From contig PLCI01000087.1 in assembly GCA_003135595.1 (NCBI GenBank), positions 1-15,321 of the forward strand: a stretch of 15,321 nt of DNA, read 5' to 3'. The position numbers and the translations under genes are program-made. This document shows positions 6,420 through 12,900 of this stretch, piece after piece. The notes under the pieces are model-generated. The model made no database searches and had not been told where the DNA came from. It worked only from the letters and a program-made list of their open reading frames with translations. The stretch's first letter is position 1, and every line of letters starts with the position of its first letter. The stretch comes from Acidimicrobiaceae bacterium. Lineage in GTDB: Bacteria; Actinomycetota; Acidimicrobiia; Acidimicrobiales; RAAP-2.

Positions 6420-7477
6420 CCGGCGTGCTCGACGCGGTCGGCGCCAACCCCGTCGTCATCGTCTGCGGCGCGGGCGGGGTGGGCAAGACGACCGTCTCGG
6501 CGGCGATCGGCATCGGCCTCGCCCGACGCGGCGCGAACGTGTGCGTGCTCACGGTCGACCCCGCGCGGCGCCTCGCGGGCGCGCTCGGCATCGACCCGGC
6601 CCACGACGTCCCCGTCGAGGTCCCCGGGCCGTGGCCCGGTCGGCTGCACGCCGTGCAGCTGCACGCGGCCACCACGTTCGACGCTCTGATCTCGCGGCAC
6701 GCGACGAGCGACGCGCAGGCGACATCGATCCGACGCAACCCGCTGTACCGCTCGCTCGCGACGGCGCTCGGGGGGACACAGGAGTACATGGCGATGGAGC
6801 GCCTCTATGAGCTGCACCACGGCGGCGACTACGACGTCGTGGTCGTCGACACGCCGCCGACGCGCAGCGCGCTCGAGCTCCTCGACGCGCCCGACCGGCT
6901 CCTGCGCTTCCTCTCGCACCGCGTGGTCCGCGCGCTGCTCGCACCCACCCGGCTGTCGCTGCGAGCCGCTTCAGCCGCGACCACTGCCCTGCTGCGCGGC
7001 ATCTCGGCGGTAGTGGGCGGCGAGCTGGTCGAGGACGCCGTCGAGTTCTTCCGTGCCTTCACGGGCATGCAGGAGGGGTTCGCCGAGCGCGCCTCCAACG
7101 TCCGGGACCTGCTCGTCGCCGCCTCGACGGGCTTCGTCCTCGTCACGACCCCGTCGACCGACGCCCTGGAGGAGGTCGCGTGGTTCACCGAGCACCTGTC
7201 GTCTCGAGGCGTCCGGCCGACCGCCGCGGTCATCAACCTGTGCCACCCGAGCTTCACGGACGCCGAGGTGGCCGTCGATCCCTCGATGCAGGGGCGCGCT
7301 CGCGCGCAGCTCGAGGTGCTCAGAGCAGACGAGCGCGCCGCTCGGGAGGACGCCCAGGTGGTCGCCCTGATCGCGAGGCGCTTCGGCGCGTCCAACGTCT
7401 CGGCGGTCGCGATGTCGGCCGCGCCGGCGCGCGAGCTCGTCGGGCTCGGCGCCATCGCCGACGAGCTCGCACGCTGA
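6416..7477 (+). CDS. ArsA/Get3-like ATPase, subunit 2 (P-loop without signature lysine)
   Basis: A 353-residue ArsA/Get3-like ATPase. The P-loop GAGGVGKTT (18-26) has Ala19 where the signature Lys of this class would be. The switch-I motif DPARR is intact (D48-P49-A50). The Walker B region reads VVVVDTPPTRSALELLDAP (141-159), as in the second member of actinobacterial pairs. A helical region at about 160-230 is moderately hydrophobic and could be the substrate-binding part. GTG 6416 overlaps the preceding TGA by 4 bases. Subunit 1 has the signature Lys but lacks DPA, while this one has DPA but lacks the Lys. Such complementary losses suggest an obligate heterodimer with unequal sites. No membrane anchor or signal peptide is seen. 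Confidence 0.87.
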   Translation: MTGVLDAVGANPVVIVCGAGGVGKTTVSAAIGIGLARRGANVCVLTVDPARRLAGALGIDPAHDVPVEVPGPWPGRLHAVQLHAATTFDALISRHATSDAQATSIRRNPLYRSLATALGGTQEYMAMERLYELHHGGDYDVVVVDTPPTRSALELLDAPDRLLRFLSHRVVRALLAPTRLSLRAASAATTALLRGISAVVGGELVEDAVEFFRAFTGMQEGFAERASNVRDLLVAASTGFVLVTTPSTDALEEVAWFTEHLSSRGVRPTAAVINLCHPSFTDAEVAVDPSMQGRARAQLEVLRADERAAREDAQVVALIARRFGASNVSAVAMSAAPARELVGLGAIADELAR

Positions 7478-7478
7478 G

Positions 7479-7495
7479 GCGCCCGCTCGGGGCGC
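7479..7495 (+). terminator. GC-rich hairpin after the ArsA/Get3-like pair
   Basis: A perfect 6-bp inverted repeat, GCGCCC (7479-7484) and GGGCGC (7490-7495) with a 5-base loop, begins 2 bases after the stop. There is no T-tract, so it is only a candidate terminator of the U-less type often proposed for GC-rich actinobacteria. It fits the fact that the next gene has its own -10. Confidence 0.35.
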
Positions 7496-7511
7496 GTCCC
7501 TTCGAGTCCGG

Positions 7512-7517
7512 TACGAT
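7512..7517 (+). promoter_or_regulatory. Putative -10 element, leaderless promoter of the receiver/CBS operon
   Basis: GGTACGAT ends 7 bases before ATG 7525; the hexamer TACGAT matches TANNNT, and no Shine-Dalgarno lies between. Transcription would start at or next to the ATG. Confidence 0.5.
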
Positions 7518-7524
7518 CCGAGCG

Positions 7525-7959
7525 ATGGCACTCGTGCTCGTGGCGAGCGACCTGCCCTCGCTGCGAGCCAGCGTGCGCGCGACCCTCGAGGGCCCCGAGC
7601 TCGAGATCATCGAGGCGTCGAGCGGCCCTGAGGCGATCGAGGTTGCCGTCGACGAGGAGGTCGAGCTCGCGATCCTCGACCTGCAGATCGGCGCGATGGG
7701 CGGCATCGCGATCTGCTCGGAGCTCCGGAACCTCGAGTCCTACGACGCGGCCCTGCACGTCCCGGTGCTCATGCTCCTCGACCGCCGCGCCGACGTCTTC
7801 TTGGCCCGGCGTTGCGGCGCAGAGGGCTTCTGCGTGAAGCCGCTCGCCCCCGTGCGACTCCGGCGCGCGGTGCGCGCGGTCCTCGAGGGCGGCACCTTCG
7901 AGGACGACGCCTGGCGCCCGGTGACCGTCGGTCAGCCGAGCGTGCTCGGGCATGGCTGA
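7525..7959 (+). CDS. Stand-alone response-regulator receiver-like protein, partly degenerate
   Basis: A 144-residue single-domain protein with the CheY-like receiver pattern. It has an N-terminal beta strand ALVLVASD, a candidate phospho-acceptor Asp52 in AILDLQIG at the end of strand 3, and Lys105 in FCVKPL with the usual following Pro. Two conserved features are altered. The acidic pair after strand 1 is SD (S8-D9) rather than DD/DE, and the Thr/Ser after strand 4 is Leu (PVLMLLD, 80-86). Phosphorylation may be weak or lost. There is no DNA-binding output domain; about 25 residues follow the receiver. ATG 7525 is chosen because it follows TACGAT with leaderless spacing. It overlaps the next gene by 8 bases (ATGGCTGA), so the two are translationally coupled. 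No histidine kinase is in the window. Confidence 0.75.
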   Translation: MALVLVASDLPSLRASVRATLEGPELEIIEASSGPEAIEVAVDEEVELAILDLQIGAMGGIAICSELRNLESYDAALHVPVLMLLDRRADVFLARRCGAEGFCVKPLAPVRLRRAVRAVLEGGTFEDDAWRPVTVGQPSVLGHG

Positions 7960-8779
7960 CGCCGGCAAGGGATCGCACGCCGTGCGCGGCCGGCTCGGGC
8001 GTCACCGCCCCGCCGCCGAGCCGTCCGACGTCCAGGAGCGACTCATCGTCGAGCGGCTCGGCACGCTGCGCGAGACCGAGCTGAAGGACGTCATGACCCC
8101 GAGGGTGGACGTCACGTTCCTCGCCATGCCCGTGACCCCCGAGTCGGTCGCCGACGCCATCCGCGACAGCGGCCATCGCGCGTACCCCGTCGCGCTCAAT
8201 GACGAGCTCGACGACGTCGACGGCGTGCTGTTCGTGAGCGACCTGTTCCGGAGCTCCAAGGGCGCACGGGCGCTCCCGACGTCGCTGCCCGACACCAACG
8301 AGATCTCCCGGAAGGTGCGGCGCCCGCCGCTGCTCCTGCCCGAGTCGATGGGCGTGCTCGAGGCGCTCGCCGAGATGCGCGCGAGGCGGCGCACCTTCGC
8401 CGTCGTCCTCGACGAGTACGGCGGCGTCGCGGGCGTGGCGACGCTGCGCGACCTGCTCGAGCCGCTCGTCGGCGACCTGTCCGACGAGTTCGACGAGGAC
8501 GAGGACCCCGAGTTCGCGCGGATCGACGCGAACCGCTGGCTGATCGACGGCCAGGCGGGCGTGGACGACGTCGCCCAGCACCTGGGCGTGGACATGCCCG
8601 AGGGTGACTACGTGACGATCAGCGGCTTCCTCCTCGAGCGGCTCGACCGGATCCCCGAGCCTGGTGACACCGTCGAGATCGACGGCTGGGAGCTGCGCGT
8701 CCAGTCGATGGACAAGCGCCGGATCACCGAGGTGGTCGCGCGCCGAACGGCCCCCGCGACACCGGACCCGGCCACGTAG
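7952..8779 (+). CDS. Soluble CBS-pair / CorC_HlyC-domain protein
   Basis: A 275-residue protein with tandem CBS domains and a C-terminal CorC_HlyC (transporter-associated) domain. The sequence LKDVMTPRVDVTFL (44-57) is the characteristic entry to CBS1 (about 46-98). CBS2 covers about 120-175, including VLDEYGGVAGVATLRDLLE. An acidic linker EFDEDEDPEF (179-188) leads to the CorC domain (about 188-267, with VTISGFLLERLDRIPEPGD). The DUF21 membrane domain of full-length CNNM/CorC-type Mg exporters is missing; residues 1-35 are polar. It is therefore a CorC-like cytosolic form whose CBS pair probably binds an adenine nucleotide. Overlap with the receiver gene suggests the two act together. It converges with the anti-sigma gene, 21 bases between stops. 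Confidence 0.88.
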   Translation: MADAGKGSHAVRGRLGRHRPAAEPSDVQERLIVERLGTLRETELKDVMTPRVDVTFLAMPVTPESVADAIRDSGHRAYPVALNDELDDVDGVLFVSDLFRSSKGARALPTSLPDTNEISRKVRRPPLLLPESMGVLEALAEMRARRRTFAVVLDEYGGVAGVATLRDLLEPLVGDLSDEFDEDEDPEFARIDANRWLIDGQAGVDDVAQHLGVDMPEGDYVTISGFLLERLDRIPEPGDTVEIDGWELRVQSMDKRRITEVVARRTAPATPDPAT

Positions 8780-8800
8780 GTCGGGCCGGACGCGTCCTCG

Positions 8801-9583
8801 TCAGGCCTGGCTCACCGCGACGGGCAGGTGGGTGCTCTGCACCACCCCGCCCGCGTGCTCGGCGGTGATCGCGTACTCAGAGACGAGCCCTCCGCCGCCG
8901 GTCTCGAAGCTGACCGCGGTCGGGTTCGCGCCCAGCAGGCCGAGGGAGACGAGCCGGGTCCCGACGAGCCCCCACAGCTGGTAGGTCCGATCTCGGGGCA
9001 GCGCCGGCAGCGCGTCGTTGACGAGGAACGCCGCGCCCGTCGGCAGGACCGCGATCTCGGCGAGCCGATTGGTCGAGTTCGCCGAGTCCAGCACGACGTG
9101 CCGGGCGGCGGGGTCGGCGAGCGCGCGCTGCGCCGCTCGCGCCACCTGCTGTTGGAGGTTCGCGCCCTGGAGCCCGGAGACCCGGTTCTCGAGGCGGACC
9201 ACCTGGTTCCCGAGCACGGCGACGAGGGCCACGACCGCCGCGGCGGCGAGGAGCCGCACGGAGAGAACGGTCGTGCGGGCCGATCGCGCCGCACGGCGCG
9301 CGACCAGGTCGTCGCGGCCGGGCGGGCCGGCCGAGTCCGCCGTCCGCTCGCGTGACGGGACGGTGCCGAGCTGCGCCTCGATGCGCTCCCAGAGGTGCGC
9401 GGGGGCGTCCCCGCCGGTGTTGGCGAGCATGGCCGTCATCTCGTGGTGGCCGTCGACCTCGGCTGCGCACGTGGTGCACGTCGAAAGGTGCCCGCGGATC
9501 TCGACGGACTCCTGTTCGTCGACGGCGTCGAGCGCGAAGGCGCCGAGCAGCTCGCGGAACTCGTCGTGGGTGCGCTCGCTCAC
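8801..9583 (-). CDS. RskA-like zinc-binding anti-sigma factor
   Basis: A 260-residue, single-pass membrane anti-sigma factor. The N-terminal cytosolic part (1-75) has the zinc-binding anti-sigma signature HLSTCTTC (H32, C36, C39). A membrane segment follows at about 109-126. Residues 127-147 look like a short coiled stretch, and the extracytoplasmic part (about 160-255; TYQLWGLVG, LPALPRDRTYQLW) matches the RskA C-terminal domain. It should bind and hold the sigma factor encoded just upstream until regulated proteolysis or redox change releases it. The GTG start at 9583 overlaps the sigma gene's TGA (GTGA), so the two are coupled. The inducing signal cannot be read from the sequence. Confidence 0.9.
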   Translation of the reverse strand: MSERTHDEFRELLGAFALDAVDEQESVEIRGHLSTCTTCAAEVDGHHEMTAMLANTGGDAPAHLWERIEAQLGTVPSRERTADSAGPPGRDDLVARRAARSARTTVLSVRLLAAAAVVALVAVLGNQVVRLENRVSGLQGANLQQQVARAAQRALADPAARHVVLDSANSTNRLAEIAVLPTGAAFLVNDALPALPRDRTYQLWGLVGTRLVSLGLLGANPTAVSFETGGGGLVSEYAITAEHAGGVVQSTHLPVAVSQA

Positions 9584-10149
9584 GTGGCCGACACCCCCTG
9601 CTGGCGCAGCGACGTTCGGAGACGCTGCAGGCCGCTGCGGATCCGGCTCTTGATGGTGCCCTCGGGCGCGCCGAGCGTCGTGGCCACCTCGCGGTAGGTC
9701 ATGCCCTCGAAGTACGCCATCTCGATGGCCACCCGCTCGTCGGCGGGCAGGGCGGCGACGGCCCCTTGGACCTTGTCCGCCGTCGCCAGGTCGAACACGA
9801 AGTGGTCGAGGTCGTACCCAGCGAGGGCGGTGTCGTTGACGCTGCGCTGCTCGCGCGAGCGCCGAGCGGTCTCGGCACGGACGAGGTCGACCGACCGGCC
9901 GTGCGCGCGGGTGACGAGGAACGTCCGAAGGCTCCCTCGGCTCGCATCGAAGTGCTCGGGCCGGCGCCACAGGTCCAAGAAGACGTCCTGGGTGACCTCG
10001 TCGGCGAGGTCCCCAGACCCGAGCACCCGGCGCGCGAGGTTGTGCACGGACGCGCCGTGTCGCCGATAGGCCTCGGCGAGCGCGCGCTCGTCGGCCCGCG
10101 CGAGCGCCTCGCAGAGTGCCGAGTCGCTCACCAGCTCGAGATCGTCCAT
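9580..10149 (-). CDS. ECF-family RNA polymerase sigma factor (SigK/SigL-like)
   Basis: A 189-residue group IV sigma factor. Region 2 covers about 24-95 (ADEVTQDVFLDLW at 49-61 is the core-binding helix region). Region 4 covers about 125-180, with the helix-turn-helix YREVATTLGAPEGTIKSRIRSG (152-173). Pairing with an RskA-type anti-sigma factor places it near the SigK/SigL group; no symbol is given because only a tree would settle it. The ATG at 10149 is preceded by AAGGG, a modest Shine-Dalgarno. It is the first gene of the pair. Self-activation is usual for this group, but I could not identify an ECF-type promoter with confidence. Confidence 0.92.
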   Translation of the reverse strand: MDDLELVSDSALCEALARADERALAEAYRRHGASVHNLARRVLGSGDLADEVTQDVFLDLWRRPEHFDASRGSLRTFLVTRAHGRSVDLVRAETARRSREQRSVNDTALAGYDLDHFVFDLATADKVQGAVAALPADERVAIEMAYFEGMTYREVATTLGAPEGTIKSRIRSGLQRLRTSLRQQGVSAT

Positions 10150-10240
10150 CGCCCTTGTTTCTTCGTTGCGGTCCCGCGATCGGATGTGGGTCGGACGAAC
10201 GCCGTTGGCGCCAGAGCCCGGTGACCCGACCAGGCACCGG

Positions 10241-10246
10241 ACGATA
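10241..10246 (-). promoter_or_regulatory. Weak candidate -10 element upstream of the sigma gene
   Basis: TATCGT on the minus strand about 90 bases before the sigma ATG. It fits TANNNT but has no convincing -35. The 176 bases between the sigma gene and the tRNA hold no gene I can support. Confidence 0.2.
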
Positions 10247-10294
10247 CAGCCGCGCGTCGTCGCGGTCGCCAGCGAACCTCCCGGCCCGCTCGTC

Positions 10295-10300
10295 TAGGCT
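10295..10300 (+). promoter_or_regulatory. Candidate -10 element of the tRNA-Pro gene
   Basis: TAGGCT lies 25 bases before the mature tRNA 5' end, a reasonable distance for a short precursor leader. No clear -35 is seen. Confidence 0.3.
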
Positions 10301-10325
10301 CGAACTCCCGCGGGGCAACCCGCAT

Positions 10326-10403
10326 CGGGCTGTAGCGCAGCTTGGTTAGCGCGCTGCGTTCGGGACGCAGAGGTCCCCGGTTCAAATCCGGGCAGCCCGA
10401 CCA
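10326..10403 (+). tRNA. tRNA-Pro (anticodon CGG)
   Basis: A complete cloverleaf can be folded by eye. The acceptor CGGGCTG (10326-10332) pairs with CAGCCCG (10393-10399). The D-stem is GCGC/GCGC. The anticodon stem is CTGCG/CGCAG around loop TTCGGGA, with anticodon CGG at 10361-10363. The T-stem is CCCGG/CCGGG with loop TTCAAAT. Discriminator A10400 is followed by an encoded CCA (10401-10403). It reads proline codon CCG, common in such a GC-rich genome. The 3' end is 2 bases from the stop codon of the convergent protease gene, and no terminator hairpin is seen after it. Confidence 0.97.
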
Positions 10404-10405
10404 GA

Positions 10406-12829
10406 TCAGTAGCGGTACAGCCCCACGGGGCGGCGCACGCTGACCCCGCCGCTCGCCGTCACCGTGACGTAGACGGTCCCGGTCCCTGCCGGCGCGGACA
10501 CCACGAGCTTCGTCGGGGACACGACGGTGACGTGCGTCGCCGCGCGCGTGCCGAAGTGGACCGACACGGTGCCAGTGAAGCCCGACCCTCGGATCGTCAC
10601 GCGCGTCCTGCCCTTGATCGAGCCCTTGTTCGGCGTCAGCGACCTGAGCGTGGGCGACGCGAGGATCGTCACCAGGTCAGCGGACGTCGCGGGGCTCTCG
10701 GCATAGGTCTGGTCGAGCACGCGGAGGTCCGACGTCCCCGGTGCCAGCCGGTTGAGCACCACCGTGCAGTGCGTCGACGTCGAGCACGACGCGGCGAACG
10801 AGCGGCCGTCGAGCGTCACGCGCACCGCGCCCTTGATCGGCAGGAAGCCAGTCCCGGTGACCGTGATGGTCGTCGGCGCGGTGCTGGCCGCCATGTTGGG
10901 CGCGACGCCGGTGACCACGGGGGCTGCGACGACCGATCCCTGCGCGTAGCAGAGGAGCGAGGCAAGGCCCGGCTGGAAGAGGCCGACGGCGAGGCTCCTC
11001 GACGGGAGGGTGAGCGTGGGCGACCCAAGCCCGCTCGCCTCGTCGTAGCCCGGGGCCGCTGGGTAGAGGCCCCCGTTGTAGCCCAACCCCGTGGCGTCAT
11101 TGTTCCCCGAGGTGATGTCGCGCAGGCCGCGTCCGTACATCGGCGTCGCGGCGAGCGCGTAGAGCGACTGGGGCGAGACGCCCACGGTCGCGTGGTCGTA
11201 GCTGCAGTACGGCGAGGCGAGGACGAGGGCGGCCGCGCCCGCCCAGAGCGGGGCTGCCCCGCTCGTGCCGCCGATCGCGGTCAGGCCGCTGTCGTAGTAG
11301 ATCGTGTAGCCCGTGTTGGGGTCGGCCAAGGCCGTCACGTCGGGGACCTGGCGGTCGTAGCCCGACACGCACGACGCGTCGACCACCGAGCCTGCGTTGA
11401 AGAGGTTCGGCACCGAGACGTTGTGCTGGTACGCCGGCATGCAGTGCTTCGTAGACACGCCGCCCCCGCCCGCGTTGCTGAGGTTGTTCCATACCACCTC
11501 GGCGTGCGCAGCCGCCGTCGTCCCACCGACGGACAGCACGTAGGCCTGGCTGCCGGGATCGTCCACCTCTGGCGTTGATTGGGGGGGGCCCTGACCGTCG
11601 CCGAAGCAGTCCGTCGAGCCCGAGTCGCCCGCCGCGGCGAACACGACCTGGCCCTGGAGGTTCGCCTGGGCGAACGTGGTCGCCTCCGAGGCGAGGACAC
11701 CCGAGCTCGTGTGCGGCTCGCACGAGCCCCACGACGACGAGATCACCTTGTCGACGTCCGTCGTGACCATCTTGGCGTACATGTCCTCGGCGCCCATGTC
11801 GGTGTTGGGTGTCTGGTAGATGTCGATCGTCGCCTTCGGCGCGAGCCCGATCACGTTCTCGATGTCGAGCGCGGCCTCCCCGGAGCCCGGTCCGGGAGGC
11901 ATGCCGGTCCCGCCGTCGATGTGCACGTAGTTGACGACGTTGGACGCCTTGTAGCAGCGCTCGAACCACGCGATGTCGGCGCGCCAGTTCGGCTCGAACT
12001 CCGCGATCGCGACGCGCACGCCCTGGCCGTTGTCACCGAGCGTGTAGAGCGGCGACATCGCGTAGTACGACGCGAGCCCGCCAGCGGTAAAGGTGCCCTG
12101 GTAGCTCGCCGCCGACGCGAGGGCGCTGCAGGCGGTGGGACCCGTGCCGTGCGGGGCGCGGAAGGCCGCCCGGACGCCGCGCCTCGGCACGGCGTGCGCG
12201 AGGTCGTTGTGGACCGCCGGAAGGTCGTCGAGCCCGATGATCCCCTGGACGTAGCGCGCCACCCCTGTCGGCACGCTCGGGGCGGTGCGGTTGAGGTAGT
12301 CGAGCTTCCCGGCGGCCGTGCGCACGGCCGCGAACGAGGTGTGCAGGCCCCTGGCGACGGCGCCAATGGTGCCGGCCGCATGGACGGTGAGGCGGTTCCC
12401 CGCGACGCCCGTCGGGGTCAGCCCGACCGAGCGGAGCCACGTCTCGACCGTGGCGAGCTCGCCGTTCGTCGCCCCGAAGAGCCTCGCGAACTGGCCCCGC
12501 TGCAAGAAGTGGTGGAACAGCGGCGAGTGACGGTCGTAGACGCCGACGAGCATCGCCTGGAGCTCGGCGTCGTTGCGGACGTTGAGCGCGACGTCGAGCA
12601 CGATGCGCTCGCTCGGCGCGGCCGAGCCGACGACGCTGGCACCAGGTGGGATCGAGCGCGGCGCGTTGCCCACGAGGACACCGGCCACGTGACGGGTCGC
12701 GGCGCCGGAGGGATTGGCAGCACCGAGGGCGATCGGCGCGGCGGCGAGCAGGGAGGCAGCGAGCAGCACACGGCCCGCCGCGTGGCGCCGGAGCCAGTCC
12801 CCGAAGGTCGTGGTGCGGGGGTGTGTCAT
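10406..12829 (-). CDS. Secreted S53 (sedolisin/kumamolisin) serine-carboxyl protease with two TIG domains
   Basis: An 807-residue secreted endopeptidase. A basic N-terminus and hydrophobic stretch at about 20-37 form the signal peptide. A pro-kumamolisin activation domain follows at about 70-210. The catalytic domain covers about 235-610. Catalytic Glu318 and Asp322 lie in GSGEAALD, the oxyanion Asp402 in AAGDSGS, and nucleophile Ser523 in GGTSGAAP. Asp571-Ile572 in RDITSG begins the calcium site. The C-terminus holds two immunoglobulin-like TIG/IPT domains (about 636-722 and 725-806), which may bind the cell surface or substrate. All key residues are present, so the enzyme should be active. 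Sedolisins work at low pH. The ATG at 12829 follows TACGGT by 9 bases, giving a very short leader. An 8-G run at 11581-11588 is read through without frameshift. Confidence 0.95.
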   Translation of the reverse strand: MTHPRTTTFGDWLRRHAAGRVLLAASLLAAAPIALGAANPSGAATRHVAGVLVGNAPRSIPPGASVVGSAAPSERIVLDVALNVRNDAELQAMLVGVYDRHSPLFHHFLQRGQFARLFGATNGELATVETWLRSVGLTPTGVAGNRLTVHAAGTIGAVARGLHTSFAAVRTAAGKLDYLNRTAPSVPTGVARYVQGIIGLDDLPAVHNDLAHAVPRRGVRAAFRAPHGTGPTACSALASAASYQGTFTAGGLASYYAMSPLYTLGDNGQGVRVAIAEFEPNWRADIAWFERCYKASNVVNYVHIDGGTGMPPGPGSGEAALDIENVIGLAPKATIDIYQTPNTDMGAEDMYAKMVTTDVDKVISSSWGSCEPHTSSGVLASEATTFAQANLQGQVVFAAAGDSGSTDCFGDGQGPPQSTPEVDDPGSQAYVLSVGGTTAAAHAEVVWNNLSNAGGGGVSTKHCMPAYQHNVSVPNLFNAGSVVDASCVSGYDRQVPDVTALADPNTGYTIYYDSGLTAIGGTSGAAPLWAGAAALVLASPYCSYDHATVGVSPQSLYALAATPMYGRGLRDITSGNNDATGLGYNGGLYPAAPGYDEASGLGSPTLTLPSRSLAVGLFQPGLASLLCYAQGSVVAAPVVTGVAPNMAASTAPTTITVTGTGFLPIKGAVRVTLDGRSFAASCSTSTHCTVVLNRLAPGTSDLRVLDQTYAESPATSADLVTILASPTLRSLTPNKGSIKGRTRVTIRGSGFTGTVSVHFGTRAATHVTVVSPTKLVVSAPAGTGTVYVTVTASGGVSVRRPVGLYRY

Positions 12830-12838
12830 GGTCGAAAG

Positions 12839-12844
12839 ACCGTA
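12839..12844 (-). promoter_or_regulatory. Putative -10 element of the S53 protease gene
   Basis: AGTACGGT on the minus strand, with hexamer TACGGT 9 bases before the ATG. Transcription would start 2-3 bases before the start codon. A small GGTC/GACC inverted repeat lies between hexamer and ATG. No -35 is evident. Confidence 0.4.
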
Positions 12845-12885
12845 CTACCGGCCCTCATCATGTGGTCCGCATGGTGGCATGGCGC

Positions 12886-12900
12886 TGACCGTCTCGGTCA
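12886..12900 (-). terminator. Short inverted repeat across the stop codon of the pentapeptide-repeat gene
   Basis: TGACCG / CGGTCA, a perfect 6-bp repeat with a 3-base centre. It includes the TGA stop of the pentapeptide-repeat gene and lies about 60 bases upstream of the protease start. There is no T-tract. It could be a weak terminator or a regulator-binding palindrome for the protease. Confidence 0.25.

Noticed and set aside
5466..7477. Arsenite efflux operon
   Set aside because: There is no arsB, arsC, arsR or arsD gene nearby and no Cys-rich metalloid site is evident in the two ATPases; they fit the actinobacterial Get3-like pair better.
8788..8797. GGACGCGTCC palindrome between convergent stops as a bidirectional terminator
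   Set aside because: Ten bases with no loop make a poor hairpin and no T-tract is present; such a palindrome is easily chance in GC-rich DNA.
9584..10318. Open frame continuing upstream of the anti-sigma start, opposite-phase to the sigma gene
   Set aside because: The upstream part is an out-of-frame shadow of the sigma gene; the GTG at 9583, overlapping the sigma stop, is the sensible start.
10326..10403. tRNA-Pro as the attachment site of a genomic island containing the protease
   Set aside because: No integrase, no repeated copy of the tRNA 3' end and no visible change in codon style are found within the window.
11571..11592. Run of eight G as a frameshift or sequencing error in the protease
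   Set aside because: The protein reads through normally, with GPPQ before the conserved VDDPGSQAYVLSVGGT segment, so the frame is intact.
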